A stretch of DNA of 64,000 bases from an uncultured Phocaeicola sp. (GTDB lineage: Bacteria > Bacteroidota > Bacteroidia > Bacteroidales > Bacteroidaceae): positions 62,001 through 126,000 of the forward strand of contig CALUJA010000006.1 of NCBI GenBank assembly GCA_944320845.1, given 5' to 3'. The notes under the pieces are model-generated. The model did no database searches. It saw nothing but the letters and a program-made list of their open reading frames with translations, and was not told where the DNA came from. A program made the translations under genes and the position numbers. This document shows positions 49,823 to 59,154 of the stretch, piece by piece. The number at the start of each line of letters is the position of its first letter. Positions within the stretch are counted from its first letter, which is position 1.

Positions 49823-51778
49823 TTACTTTTTAACTACGATATACTCTCCGTATGCCTTGCTTGCGTTTACGGCGCGACGGAAGCTTTCCCAGTCAGAAGC
49901 CTCATACACCCGTTTCTTCAGTGCAAGACGGGTATGCAAAAACAGTTTGTCCCCGTCTTGGCGGAGCGCTCCGCTAAAGTCGGCCGCAGCTCCGGTAAAG
50001 TCATCCTCCTTCGGCTCTCCTTTCAACCGGTAACCGGCAGGCAGGCGAAGCGTCTCGTCCATTTCGACCAGGCGCGAACAACCGTCTTTAAAACCGTATT
50101 TCCGCTGTTCCAGACTCGTGTCCACACGCAGATAACTCATCACTTGCGTATAGAGATTGTTCGTTACAAAAGGCTTGAACACCAGTTCGCCCTCACCGGC
50201 CATGGCATACGAAGGAATCTCATAACGGAAGGTTATGCGAATCGGCGCCTTCTGATAGTCTTTCGGATTCTTTCCATAGTCTACACTTACAAGGCGTGCA
50301 CGGGGGGAAACATTCAAAAGCTGCTTCTCCATCGTGTTCCGCCATTCACTCTGGAAGCCGGTAGTAAAGATACGGCGGATATTGCTGTCGCTCTGCCCTT
50401 CTGCCGTAATGGTGAAAGAGCCGCTCAACGTGCCTTTCGCGTCTATTCGATTGTCCGCATGGATGCGCACATAGTGGTTTTCCGGAGCTGAGACCGGGGT
50501 AAGACACAGGTCTGAACCTTCCGGAATGCCCGGCAGATAGTTCTGCTGCTGCTCGGCACTGCTCCACAACTCCCGGCAGAACGGCACCCATGTCGGGTCA
50601 AGAGGCATCAAAGTGCCGTTACTCAGGCGCACCACTACCACACAATGGTTGAAATGGTCGGCCGGGATACTCTCGACCCGGCTTCCGGCCATCGTCATCG
50701 CCGGATAAGCTTCAAATCCGGCCATCCGCAAAAAGGCAATCAACGTTCCTGCGATGTCCTTGCAGACGCCACAGCGGTCGGTATAATTCATTTTCAGATT
50801 ATGGAGCGTAAAGCCTTCGCCTTTCCCCATCGTCAGACCGGCGTAGCGAATGTTGTCTGCCACCCAGTGGGTCAGCACGGCAATCTTTTCCATCTCGGTT
50901 TTCTTGCCCTTAACCAGCTCGTTTACCTTTTCCTGAGCTTCGGGAATGGCTTCAAAACTTCCATAGTCCTCATTCACCTTGCTAAACCAGCGGGACTTTT
51001 CGCGCCAGTCGGGGGTGGTAGACATCATCAGCTTGGGAGCCGCGTCGAAAAGGTCCACCATGTTCGGCTCTTTCTGAAAGGGCATCATGCCGTTCATGGC
51101 AAAGGTATAGGCCTTTTTCCCGCCTTCAAACCGCACGGACGATGCGCATTCGCCCTGATAAAACTGGAACTGCATTTCCTTTTCCATCGGGACAACCACC
51201 TTATATACCTTACGCACCGTAGGCTCTGAAGCCCAAAAAGGAACAATGTCGTAAAACTGTCCGCGCATGGGAGGTATGAAGCGCGACTCGTCATCGGACA
51301 AGCCGTCTAAAAGCGCGTATGTAAATCCCTTTTTCGCTATTTCATAATCAATTATGTCGCCGGGCAAAAGTGCGCCGAGTCCTATCATAATCTGACGCGC
51401 CCCCCAATAAATGGCACGGGCCGGAGCTGCATAATCGCAGGCTTGACCGACATCAACCTCCGTCGACGAGCCATCCGCATGATGGATGGTCACTCTCCGA
51501 AATTCCGCCGCGGCGGTAAGCGGGTCGTAATCATACTTCAAGACCCGGTTTTTCAGGGCTCCTCTCAATGTCTGGACCTTAACCGCCCTGCATACGGCAA
51601 ACGAGCCTTGTCCGGTAGCCTGTACCGAAACATGCGTACTGTCCAGCAGAACCACACAGTCGGCAGCCGCATACCTGTCATCCTGCGCCTGCCGTTCGTA
51701 AGTTTTCCACACTTGTCCCTGCGCAGCGTCCCATAAGGCGCAACATAAGGCAAGCGCAAACAGCCGTTTGATTTTCAT
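49823..51778 (-). CDS. DUF3857 + transglutaminase-core protein
   Basis: A 651-residue exported protein with signal MKIKRLFALALCCALWDAAQ. DUF3857 covers about residues 35-250 (RRVTIHHADGSSTEVDVG; GDIIDYEIAKKGF). The transglutaminase core shows RCGVCKDIAGTL with Cys (about 336), DHFNHCVVVV with His (about 374) and PLDPTW with Asp (about 393), a complete Cys-His-Asp set. Such proteins could act as thiol peptidases or cross-linkers in the periplasm; the substrate is not known. The ATG at 51778 gives a good signal; an upstream frame extends to 51820 and overlaps the porin stop. Second to last gene of the cstA operon. Confidence 0.82.
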   Translation of the reverse strand: MKIKRLFALALCCALWDAAQGQVWKTYERQAQDDRYAAADCVVLLDSTHVSVQATGQGSFAVCRAVKVQTLRGALKNRVLKYDYDPLTAAAEFRRVTIHHADGSSTEVDVGQACDYAAPARAIYWGARQIMIGLGALLPGDIIDYEIAKKGFTYALLDGLSDDESRFIPPMRGQFYDIVPFWASEPTVRKVYKVVVPMEKEMQFQFYQGECASSVRFEGGKKAYTFAMNGMMPFQKEPNMVDLFDAAPKLMMSTTPDWREKSRWFSKVNEDYGSFEAIPEAQEKVNELVKGKKTEMEKIAVLTHWVADNIRYAGLTMGKGEGFTLHNLKMNYTDRCGVCKDIAGTLIAFLRMAGFEAYPAMTMAGSRVESIPADHFNHCVVVVRLSNGTLMPLDPTWVPFCRELWSSAEQQQNYLPGIPEGSDLCLTPVSAPENHYVRIHADNRIDAKGTLSGSFTITAEGQSDSNIRRIFTTGFQSEWRNTMEKQLLNVSPRARLVSVDYGKNPKDYQKAPIRITFRYEIPSYAMAGEGELVFKPFVTNNLYTQVMSYLRVDTSLEQRKYGFKDGCSRLVEMDETLRLPAGYRLKGEPKEDDFTGAAADFSGALRQDGDKLFLHTRLALKKRVYEASDWESFRRAVNASKAYGEYIVVKK

Positions 51779-51819
51779 AGTCTCATTTTTATTCTTCGTT
51801 ACAAATTCATTTCCAAGCA

Positions 51820-53061
51820 TCAGAACTGGAACAAGGCCGTAAAGACAATGCGGTTGTTCTTCACCAAATGGGTGTCGACCACTTTTCCTTTTGCATTATT
51901 CTCCCCGTAACATGCGCCAGTCCAAGAGTATTCCGCCCCGAACTTCCAGTGCGGCAGGTTATAGGTCAGTTCCGCCGTAGCCGTAGCAAGCTGGTCAATG
52001 TCTGTTCCCGTACCCAAAATTCCGGTAACCTCGTCCTTAGCACCCATATTCTTCAGGTATCCGGCAAAAACACCTCCGCGCCATTTCTTTCCATACATGG
52101 CACTAATCCACGTATGCGAGACGCGAAGCGGGGTATACTGCTGTTCTCCCGTCCGCAAATCGGTGGAAGTGATTCCGTATCCTCCGATGGTACTGGTCTG
52201 CGTCAGGTTTGAACTGAGCACAGTCTTGGCAGCCAGCATCAGCTTGTCATGAGTATATTTTACGTGGGCTTCGCCCGAAAGTCCGGTAACGCGCTCAGAA
52301 ACCTTATAAACTCCGTCATTCGTTTCCGATTGAGTTCGCGGAGTGATGGATGACAGGTGAATGCCGGCTCCTGCCTGGATGCCCTGAGCCTTATAGTCCA
52401 TGCCCAAATAAAATTCCGGCACACAACTGTTCTTTATAAACTGCTGATGCTTCTGGGTGTCCGTAGCCCCCGGCTCGTTTGATTTCGGCCCGACCGACAG
52501 ATACTGCGACTGCCAGACAGCCGCGGCCGTCAGCATAAAGTTTTTCTGCGTAAACCGGTAGCGCACTTGCGGGGCACGGCTGAACGGCTGATAAGGAGCT
52601 CCCATATTCAGATTCAGGATTTCCGGAGCCACATCCCCATACAACGGATGCCAGGTCTGACCAACCAGCAAGGCCGACTTTCCCCAATCCAGATTAAAAT
52701 AGACATGACGGATGCGGAACAGGGAATATGTCGTTCCCGAGCCCCGAAAATCAACCTCCACCTTGGCCGAAGTCTTCACCTTGCCCAACATCGGCCCGGT
52801 CACATCCAGACCCAAACGGGTGTAAAGCGTATAAAAGTTCCCGTCCGGCTTGGCATTCAAATCTTTTCCGTCAGCATCCAAAGCCACATCGTTCGGATAC
52901 ATGTAAAATAATCCATCGACCGTCTCCGAATTTGAACGGCTGTTATAGAACAAATCCGTACGCACCTGACCGTAAAACTTATAACCAAATCCTTTTTTCT
53001 GCGCCATCACGCCACCTGCCACAGCCATCAAAGCTGCAAGCAAGACTATTCTTCTTTTCAT
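51820..53061 (-). CDS. Outer-membrane beta-barrel (porin-like) protein
   Basis: A 413-residue exported protein: signal MKRRIVLLAALMAVAGGVMAQ, then about 16 amphipathic strands and a C-terminal aromatic strand (IVFTALFQF) typical of outer-membrane barrels. GYKFYGQVRTDLFYNSR and the long loop with LLVGQTWHPLYGDVAP suggest a DcaP/porin-like protein; no sharper family name is justified. It probably allows small solutes through the outer membrane. It lies 49 bases after cstA and 41 before the transglutaminase-type gene, so it may bring in the substrate of CstA (peptides or pyruvate), an inference from order. Confidence 0.65.
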   Translation of the reverse strand: MKRRIVLLAALMAVAGGVMAQKKGFGYKFYGQVRTDLFYNSRSNSETVDGLFYMYPNDVALDADGKDLNAKPDGNFYTLYTRLGLDVTGPMLGKVKTSAKVEVDFRGSGTTYSLFRIRHVYFNLDWGKSALLVGQTWHPLYGDVAPEILNLNMGAPYQPFSRAPQVRYRFTQKNFMLTAAAVWQSQYLSVGPKSNEPGATDTQKHQQFIKNSCVPEFYLGMDYKAQGIQAGAGIHLSSITPRTQSETNDGVYKVSERVTGLSGEAHVKYTHDKLMLAAKTVLSSNLTQTSTIGGYGITSTDLRTGEQQYTPLRVSHTWISAMYGKKWRGGVFAGYLKNMGAKDEVTGILGTGTDIDQLATATAELTYNLPHWKFGAEYSWTGACYGENNAKGKVVDTHLVKNNRIVFTALFQF

Positions 53062-53110
53062 ATCAACTCTTTGTTTTTATTCATTCAAATAACATGATTA
53101 CCTAAAGCCT

Positions 53111-54541
53111 TCATCTCTTACGCTCTTTCCTGAACCAACCGGCAAACCATGCGGCGGCAATCAAGACGCTGCATATACCCACCGGATACGCAACCGCCGC
53201 AGACAGACACAATCCCTCTGGAGCTATCACGATGTAAGTAGAGCATACGCAGGTCATAAACAGGGCAGGCAGAAGGGTTATCCAGTAATTCTTTTTTTCG
53301 CGCACCATCCATACCGTTACAGCCCATAAGGTAAACACAGACAGTGTCTGGTTGCACCAGGCGAAATATCGCCAGATAATCTTAAATCCGTCTGCATCGC
53401 TGAAGCTGTATACCAGCAGAAAAATAGTGACCAAAAAGATGGGAATGCAAATCATCAGGCGGCGGCGGATGCTCCGCTGCTCGATATGAAAAAAGTCGGC
53501 AACAATCAGGCGTGCCGAACGCAAGGCCGTATCGCCGCTTGTTATCGGCGCCGCAACGATTCCAAGTATGGCCAGAATGCCGCCGAACTTACCAAGCCAC
53601 TCCACTGAAATGTCTGTCGCAACTTTAGCACCTGAATAGGCAATGCCTGTCACCTTATCCACGATGCCGTTTTCATGAAAGAAATAGGTGGCTGCCGCCG
53701 CCCAAATCAGCGCGACAATGCCTTCCGTCACCATTGCGCCATAAAAAACAGGCCGGCAGTGCTTTTCATTCGTAATGCAGCGAGCCATCAAAGGCGACTG
53801 AGTGGCGTGGAAACCACTGATTGCACCGCAGGCAATGGAGATAAACATCATAGGGAAAATGGGGTTTTTCTCATACTTAGTCCCGAATCCGTTCCATATT
53901 TCGGGCAAGTCCGGACTTTTAACATACAGCATAACCAATATGCCAACCGCCATAAATAGCAAAGCAAATGCAAACAACGGATAAATGCGCCCGATAATCT
54001 TATCGATGGGAAGCATGGTCGCCAATATATAATAAATGAATATGACCGCCATCCAAAAATAAATGTCAAGCACTTCGGGGGTCATTCCGGCAAGCAATTC
54101 CGCAGGGCCGGATACGAACACCGCACCTACCAGCACCATCAAAACGATGGTGAATACGCACGCCACCTTCTTTGTCTTCTGTCCCAGATAACGCCCGATA
54201 AGCTCCGGAAGACTTTCCCCTCCGTTGCGCAAAGACAAAGTCCCGGACAGAAAATCGTGAACGGCACCGGCAAAAATCGTTCCGAACACAATCCAAAGAT
54301 AAGAGGCCGTACCAAACTGCGCCCCCATAATCGCACCGAATATCGGTCCCAGTCCGGCTATATTCAGAAACTGAATCATGAAAATCTTCCAGGTTGGAAG
54401 CGGAATGAAATCTACACCGTCGGCTTTCGTCACGGCGGGCGTAGGACGGGAAGAATCCGGAGCTACCAAACGGTTCACATAGCTGCCGTAAAGCCAATAG
54501 CCCACCAGTAGCAAAACCAGCGCAATACTAAATGTTATCAT
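53111..54541 (-). CDS. cstA: CstA-family carbon-starvation transporter
   Basis: A 476-residue protein with about 12 membrane helices. Family features: an N-terminal ALVLLLVGYWLYGSYV, GVDFIPLPTWKIFMIQFLNIAGLGP (split into two blocks around residues 45-69), AGAVHDFLSGTLSLRNGG (about 91-108) and GFHATQSPLMARCI (about 232-245). CstA/BtsT proteins import peptides or pyruvate by ion coupling. The length is that of the short branch. It leads the run cstA-porin-DUF3857/transglutaminase-DUF3857, a suggestive set for exploiting peptides. It is divergent from the hydrolase at 54624. Confidence 0.88.
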   Translation of the reverse strand: MITFSIALVLLLVGYWLYGSYVNRLVAPDSSRPTPAVTKADGVDFIPLPTWKIFMIQFLNIAGLGPIFGAIMGAQFGTASYLWIVFGTIFAGAVHDFLSGTLSLRNGGESLPELIGRYLGQKTKKVACVFTIVLMVLVGAVFVSGPAELLAGMTPEVLDIYFWMAVIFIYYILATMLPIDKIIGRIYPLFAFALLFMAVGILVMLYVKSPDLPEIWNGFGTKYEKNPIFPMMFISIACGAISGFHATQSPLMARCITNEKHCRPVFYGAMVTEGIVALIWAAAATYFFHENGIVDKVTGIAYSGAKVATDISVEWLGKFGGILAILGIVAAPITSGDTALRSARLIVADFFHIEQRSIRRRLMICIPIFLVTIFLLVYSFSDADGFKIIWRYFAWCNQTLSVFTLWAVTVWMVREKKNYWITLLPALFMTCVCSTYIVIAPEGLCLSAAVAYPVGICSVLIAAAWFAGWFRKERKR

Positions 54542-54597
54542 AGGATTAACATTGCTTTAAAAACGACACAAAAGTAACAAATATGACAAATACTTCG

Positions 54598-54605
54598 TAT
54601 CTTTG
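54598..54605 (+). promoter_or_regulatory. -7 box for the GHL10-type gene
   Basis: TATCTTTG, 19 bases before the ATG; no clear -33. Confidence 0.5.
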
Positions 54606-54623
54606 CCGCGAAAAATTAAAGCC

Positions 54624-56288
54624 ATGCGTGTTTTTATCACTATCATAGCCGCAGGATTGCTTACCTGCCTTCCCTTATCCTCCCAATCCAAATACGAAAT
54701 ACGTGCTGCCTGGCTCACGACCATCGGGGCTTTAGACTTTCCCGACCAGAAGGCAAACTCTGCGCAAGGCGTAATCCGGCAGAAACGGGAGCTGTGCCGC
54801 ATACTCGACAAGCTGAAAGAAGCTCATTTCAACACCGTCCTGCTGCAGACCCGACTGCGCGGAGACGTGATTTACCCTTCCATTTTCGAGGGATTCGCCG
54901 AATCGCTGACGGGATTTACGGGACGGAATCCGGGATATGACCTGTTGAAGTTCGCCGTAGAGGAATGCCACAAGCGGGGGCTGGAGCTTCATGCCTGGAT
55001 TGTCGCCATTCCGGCAGGCAACGAACGACAGACAAAGCTGCAGGGAAAGGCTGCCGTAACCAGGAAACATCCGGAGATATGCCGGAAATACAAGGGCGTA
55101 TGGTATCTTGACCCGGGGAATCCGAAGACGGCCGACTATCTGGCGGGCATTGTCCACGAAATCGTTTCAAGCTATGATGTCGACGGAATCCACCTTGACT
55201 ATATCCGTTACCCCGACCATCCGGCGGATTTCCCAGACCGTGCCCTGTTCCGAAAATACGGAAAAGGCAAGACACTGGAGCAATGGCGGCGTGACAACAT
55301 CACCCGCATCGTGAGACGGCTGTATGACGAGACCAAGAAACTCAAGCCTTGGATAAAGGTAAGCAGTTCTCCCATCGGGAAGTATAAAGACACTCCACGA
55401 TATTCCTCGAAGGGATGGAATGCCTATCACGCCGTTTATCAGGATGTAAGCCGATGGATGAAGGAGGGAATCCAAGACCTGATATTTCCCATGATGTATT
55501 TTCAGAAGAACAGCTTCTATCCGTTCGCGCTCGACTGGAACGAGCATAAGAACGGACGCTGGGTTGTGCCGGGGCTGGGCATTTATTTCATGCATCCCGA
55601 CGAACAAGACTGGACTTTGGACGAAATCTGCCGCCAGATTTCCTTTACGCGCGAAAACGGCCTGGACGGACAAGCCTATTTCCGTACACGCTTCCTGCTG
55701 GACAATACGAAGGGACTGCTTGACGAACTGAAGGAACAGGTCTATCCCTATCCCGCCGTTGTCCCTCCCATGACATGGGAAGACAGCATCCCGCCTTCCC
55801 CTCCCACCCGTCCGTCGCTCTCCGTGCAGGACAAAACGACAAGAATCAAGTGGCAGGCCCCGGCTCAAAAGGACAAGAACGATGCCTGCTACTACCGCAT
55901 ATACGCTTCGGACAGCTATCCGGTCGACACCGGCGACGGCCGGAACCTGATGGAATCACGCACAGACAGCACTTGCTACACCTTTATTTCCAAAGAGCCC
56001 TGGAAACAGCAGCTATACTGGGCGGTAACCGCTGTAGACCGCTTCGGAAACGAAAGCCTTCCCCTGACATTCAACGCTCCGCCAGAGGGAATAGACATCA
56101 TTGAAGGGAATCTGCTGGACATTCCCCAAGGACATATCCTCATCATATCCGACATGACGGGGAAAGAGCTCGTTCGCCTTCCCGCTTCCACCAAAGACTG
56201 GCCCGAAAACATCAGGGACGGACTCTTCAGACTCAGCCTGCTCGGCCCCGACGGACAGGTTCAAATCATCGGAATCACCCTGCGGTAA
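54624..56288 (+). CDS. GHL10/DUF187-family glycosidase-like protein
   Basis: A 554-residue exported protein (signal FITIIAAGLLTCLPLSSQS). Residues ~23-385 form a TIM barrel of the glycosyl hydrolase-like 10 family: IRAAWLTTIGALDFPD, FNTVLLQTRLRGDVIYPS (about 72-89), DVDGIHLDYIRYP with the usual acidic pair (about 186-198), SSSPIGKYKDTPRYSS and DLIFPMMYFQKN (about 286-297). A fibronectin-III-like domain (~410-505) and a short C-terminal segment follow. Family members act on cell-wall or surface glycans, but activity is seldom proven. The ATG at 54624 is chosen for the signal. Monocistronic and divergent from cstA. Confidence 0.82.
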   Translation: MRVFITIIAAGLLTCLPLSSQSKYEIRAAWLTTIGALDFPDQKANSAQGVIRQKRELCRILDKLKEAHFNTVLLQTRLRGDVIYPSIFEGFAESLTGFTGRNPGYDLLKFAVEECHKRGLELHAWIVAIPAGNERQTKLQGKAAVTRKHPEICRKYKGVWYLDPGNPKTADYLAGIVHEIVSSYDVDGIHLDYIRYPDHPADFPDRALFRKYGKGKTLEQWRRDNITRIVRRLYDETKKLKPWIKVSSSPIGKYKDTPRYSSKGWNAYHAVYQDVSRWMKEGIQDLIFPMMYFQKNSFYPFALDWNEHKNGRWVVPGLGIYFMHPDEQDWTLDEICRQISFTRENGLDGQAYFRTRFLLDNTKGLLDELKEQVYPYPAVVPPMTWEDSIPPSPPTRPSLSVQDKTTRIKWQAPAQKDKNDACYYRIYASDSYPVDTGDGRNLMESRTDSTCYTFISKEPWKQQLYWAVTAVDRFGNESLPLTFNAPPEGIDIIEGNLLDIPQGHILIISDMTGKELVRLPASTKDWPENIRDGLFRLSLLGPDGQVQIIGITLR

Positions 56289-56497
56289 GCCACCGGAGTC
56301 CCGCCTTCCGCCTTTCCGGCAGGATTCCGTCCGTTTCCCATCAGCATGAAAATCCGCCCGGCCCATGTCAAGCCTGCGGTTTCATGCTGCATAAAAAACA
56401 TTGCACCTGCATAAAAAATCCGAAGTCCTGCACAGACGCAACAGCCCCACCATAAAATATTTAGCGGCAACTTTATGGATATACGCGGAATAATCGC

Positions 56498-56505
56498 TAA
56501 TTTTG
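56498..56505 (+). promoter_or_regulatory. -7 box for purM
   Basis: TAATTTTG, 35 bases before the purM ATG. The 56289-56497 stretch upstream shows no gene. Confidence 0.5.
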
Positions 56506-56540
56506 CAGTTTAATAAGAATGTAATTTAATTATCATACCC

Positions 56541-57713
56541 ATGAGCAACCAACGATACATGCAGCGCGGCGTCTCAGCATCCAAGGAAGATGTGCACAAC
56601 GCCATCAAGAATATCGATAAAGGCATTTTCCCGAAAGCTTTCTGCAAGATTATCCCGGACATTCTGGGGGGCAATCCCGAATATTGCAACATCATGCACG
56701 CCGACGGGGCAGGAACAAAATCGTCATTGGCCTATCTCTACTGGAAAGAAACCGGCGACCTCTCCGTATGGAAAGGCATAGCCCAGGATGCGCTGATTAT
56801 GAACATCGACGACCTTCTCTGCGTAGGAGCGGTCGACAACATACTGGTATCGTCCACCATCGGACGCAACAAACTGCTCGTTCCCGGCGAAGTAATCTCC
56901 GCCATCATTAACGGAACCGACGAGTTGCTTGCTGAATTGCGGGAAATGGGCGTAGGCGTTTACGCCACTGGAGGGGAGACAGCCGATGTCGGTGACCTTG
57001 TCCGCACCATTATTGTCGACAGCACAGTGACCTGCCGCATGAAGCGGACTGACATTATCGACAATGCAAACATCCGTCCGGGCGATGTCATCGTGGGACT
57101 TGCCTCGTATGGACAGGCAACTTATGAAAAGGAATACAACGGCGGCATGGGCAGCAACGGACTGACAAGTGCCCGTCACGATGTGTTTGCCAAATATCTG
57201 GCCGAAAAATATCCGGAAAGCTACGACCACGCCGTGCCCGAGGAACTGGTATACAGCGGCAGCCTAAAACTGACCGACAGCGTAGAAGGTTCTCCGGTTG
57301 ATGCAGGCAAACTGGTGCTTTCACCTACGCGCACCTACGCTCCGGTAGTGAAGAAACTGCTGGATGCACTCCGCCCGCAGATACACGGAATGGTGCACTG
57401 CTCGGGCGGGGCACAGACGAAAGTGCTTCACTTTGTAGGCGAAAACTGCCGCGTAATCAAAGACAATCTTTTTCCGGTGCCGCCCTTGTTCCGCACCATC
57501 AAGGAGCAAAGCGGAACCGACTGGGATGAAATGTATAAAGTGTTCAACATGGGGCACCGTCTGGAGGTTTATCTCTCGCCCGAACACGCAGAAGAAGTCA
57601 TCGCCATATCGAAGTCATTCAACATTGACGCGCAAATCGTTGGCCGCATCGAAGAGAGCGACCATAAAGAACTGATTATCCGGAGCGAATTCGGGGAATT
57701 CAGATACGAATGA
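56541..57713 (+). CDS. purM: Phosphoribosylformylglycinamidine cyclo-ligase (AIR synthase)
   Basis: A 390-residue protein of the PurM/AIR synthase superfamily, which makes aminoimidazole ribotide from FGAM with ATP in purine synthesis. Seen: HADGAGTKSSLAYLYW (about residues 53-68), the nucleotide-binding DALIMNIDDLLCVGA (about 83-97), TGGETADVGDLVRT (about 146-159), GDVIVGLASYGQ, and the C-terminal domain with GMVHCSGGAQTK. It is longer than E. coli PurM (345), as in other Bacteroidota copies. It begins a run purM-small membrane protein-prfA; its stop is one base from the next ATG. Confidence 0.85.
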   Translation: MSNQRYMQRGVSASKEDVHNAIKNIDKGIFPKAFCKIIPDILGGNPEYCNIMHADGAGTKSSLAYLYWKETGDLSVWKGIAQDALIMNIDDLLCVGAVDNILVSSTIGRNKLLVPGEVISAIINGTDELLAELREMGVGVYATGGETADVGDLVRTIIVDSTVTCRMKRTDIIDNANIRPGDVIVGLASYGQATYEKEYNGGMGSNGLTSARHDVFAKYLAEKYPESYDHAVPEELVYSGSLKLTDSVEGSPVDAGKLVLSPTRTYAPVVKKLLDALRPQIHGMVHCSGGAQTKVLHFVGENCRVIKDNLFPVPPLFRTIKEQSGTDWDEMYKVFNMGHRLEVYLSPEHAEEVIAISKSFNIDAQIVGRIEESDHKELIIRSEFGEFRYE

Positions 57714-57714
57714 T

Positions 57715-58005
57715 ATGACATACATCTTATTTGCCTGCCTGGTCATCGTCCTTTCCGCGCTTGCCGCAATGCGCTGGAAAGGCCTGGCTCAGGTAAACCG
57801 GAACATACGGAGAAGCTATCTCGTATTGCTGAGCCTGGCGTGCATCATCATAGCGGCCGATTCCACCATCGAATGCATTTCCCTGACGGCAAGCCGGTCT
57901 TTTCCGCAGGCATTCAGAGGAATTCTGGTGTCAATCGCGTGGTGGCTCATCAGTTGGGCGGTTACATTCCGGCAAATAAGTCTTGCCAGAAAGCTGTGGG
58001 AATAA
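57715..58005 (+). CDS. Small inner-membrane protein of unknown function
   Basis: A 96-residue protein with three predicted membrane helices (YILFACLVIVLSALAAM; SYLVLLSLACIIIAADST; GILVSIAWWLISWAVTF) separated by short basic loops. No known domain was recognised. Its ATG is one base after the purM stop (TGA-T-ATG), which suggests coupled translation, and it ends 28 bases before prfA. Function unknown. Confidence 0.6.
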   Translation: MTYILFACLVIVLSALAAMRWKGLAQVNRNIRRSYLVLLSLACIIIAADSTIECISLTASRSFPQAFRGILVSIAWWLISWAVTFRQISLARKLWE

Positions 58006-58033
58006 ACCTCTAATCATCATCAGAAAACAAAAT

Positions 58034-59143
58034 ATGTCAGACAACAACACACTCTTAGAAAAGCTCGACGGACTGGTATCGCGGTTTGAAGAAATCTCTA
58101 CCCTGATAACCGACCCCTCCGTCATCGCCGACCAAAAACGGTATGTAAAGCTGACCAAAGAATATAAGGAGCTGAGCGACATCATGAAGGCGCGCAAAGA
58201 ATATCTGGACTGCCTGAACGGCCTGGAAGAAGCCAGAAGCATGATGAGCGAAAGCGATCCGGAAATGAAGGAGATGGCACGCGAAGAGGCGGCGCACTGC
58301 GAAGCGCGCATTCCGGAATTAGAAGAAAAAATCAAGCTGCTGCTCGTCCCCGCCGACCCGCAAGACGACAGAAACGCCATTTTGGAAATACGAGGAGGAA
58401 CGGGAGGCGATGAAGCGGCCATTTTTGCCGGCGACTTGTTCCGCATGTACTCCAAGTATTGCGAATCTAAAGGATGGAAAATGGAAGTTTCCAGCGCGAA
58501 CGAAGGTGCGGCCGGTGGTTTCAAGGAAATCATTTGCTCAGTATCAGGAGAAAAGGTTTACGGGACACTGAAGTACGAATCAGGCGTCCATCGTGTGCAG
58601 CGTGTACCGGCAACCGAGACGCAAGGCCGTGTACATACCTCGGCCGCATCTGTGGCGGTGCTGCCGGAAGCCGAGCCTTTCGATGTGGAGATTAATGAAG
58701 GAGAAATCAAGTGGGATACCTTCCGGAGCAGCGGTGCCGGCGGACAGAACGTAAACAAGGTGGAATCGGGCGTGCGCCTGCGGTACAACTGGAAGAATCC
58801 CAATACCGGAGTGGTGGAAGAAATACTCATCGAATGTACCGAGACCCGTGACCAGCCCAAGAACAAAGAGCGCGCGCTCTCCCGCCTCCGTACATTCATC
58901 TACGACAAAGAGCACCAGAAATACATAGACGACATAGCATCGAAACGCAAGACGATGGTCAGCACAGGCGACCGTTCGGCCAAGATACGCACCTACAACT
59001 ATCCGCAGGGACGAATCACAGACCATCGCATCAACTATACAGTCTATAACCTGGCTGCATTCATGGACGGAGACATCCAGGACTGCATCGACCATCTTAT
59101 CATAGCCGAGAATGCTGAAAGACTGAAGGAAAGCGAACTGTAA
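58034..59143 (+). CDS. prfA: Peptide chain release factor 1
   Basis: RF1 (369 residues) reads UAA and UAG and triggers peptide release. The catalytic GGQ is in GAGGQNVNKVESGVRL (about residues 236-251); the stop-codon-reading region includes PATETQGRVHTSAASVAV (about 194-211), where RF1 normally carries its PxT motif (PAT here). The N-terminal helical domain (1-~100) starts MSDNNTLLEKLDGLVSRFEE. The ATG at 58034 is chosen over an open extension upstream, which overlaps the preceding gene. Confidence 0.95.
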   Translation: MSDNNTLLEKLDGLVSRFEEISTLITDPSVIADQKRYVKLTKEYKELSDIMKARKEYLDCLNGLEEARSMMSESDPEMKEMAREEAAHCEARIPELEEKIKLLLVPADPQDDRNAILEIRGGTGGDEAAIFAGDLFRMYSKYCESKGWKMEVSSANEGAAGGFKEIICSVSGEKVYGTLKYESGVHRVQRVPATETQGRVHTSAASVAVLPEAEPFDVEINEGEIKWDTFRSSGAGGQNVNKVESGVRLRYNWKNPNTGVVEEILIECTETRDQPKNKERALSRLRTFIYDKEHQKYIDDIASKRKTMVSTGDRSAKIRTYNYPQGRITDHRINYTVYNLAAFMDGDIQDCIDHLIIAENAERLKESEL

Positions 59144-59154
59144 AGACACCGGTC

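Noticed and set aside
54557-54811. 84-codon minus-strand frame upstream of cstA
   Set aside because: It lies opposite the signal peptide and start of the hydrolase gene and has no independent support.
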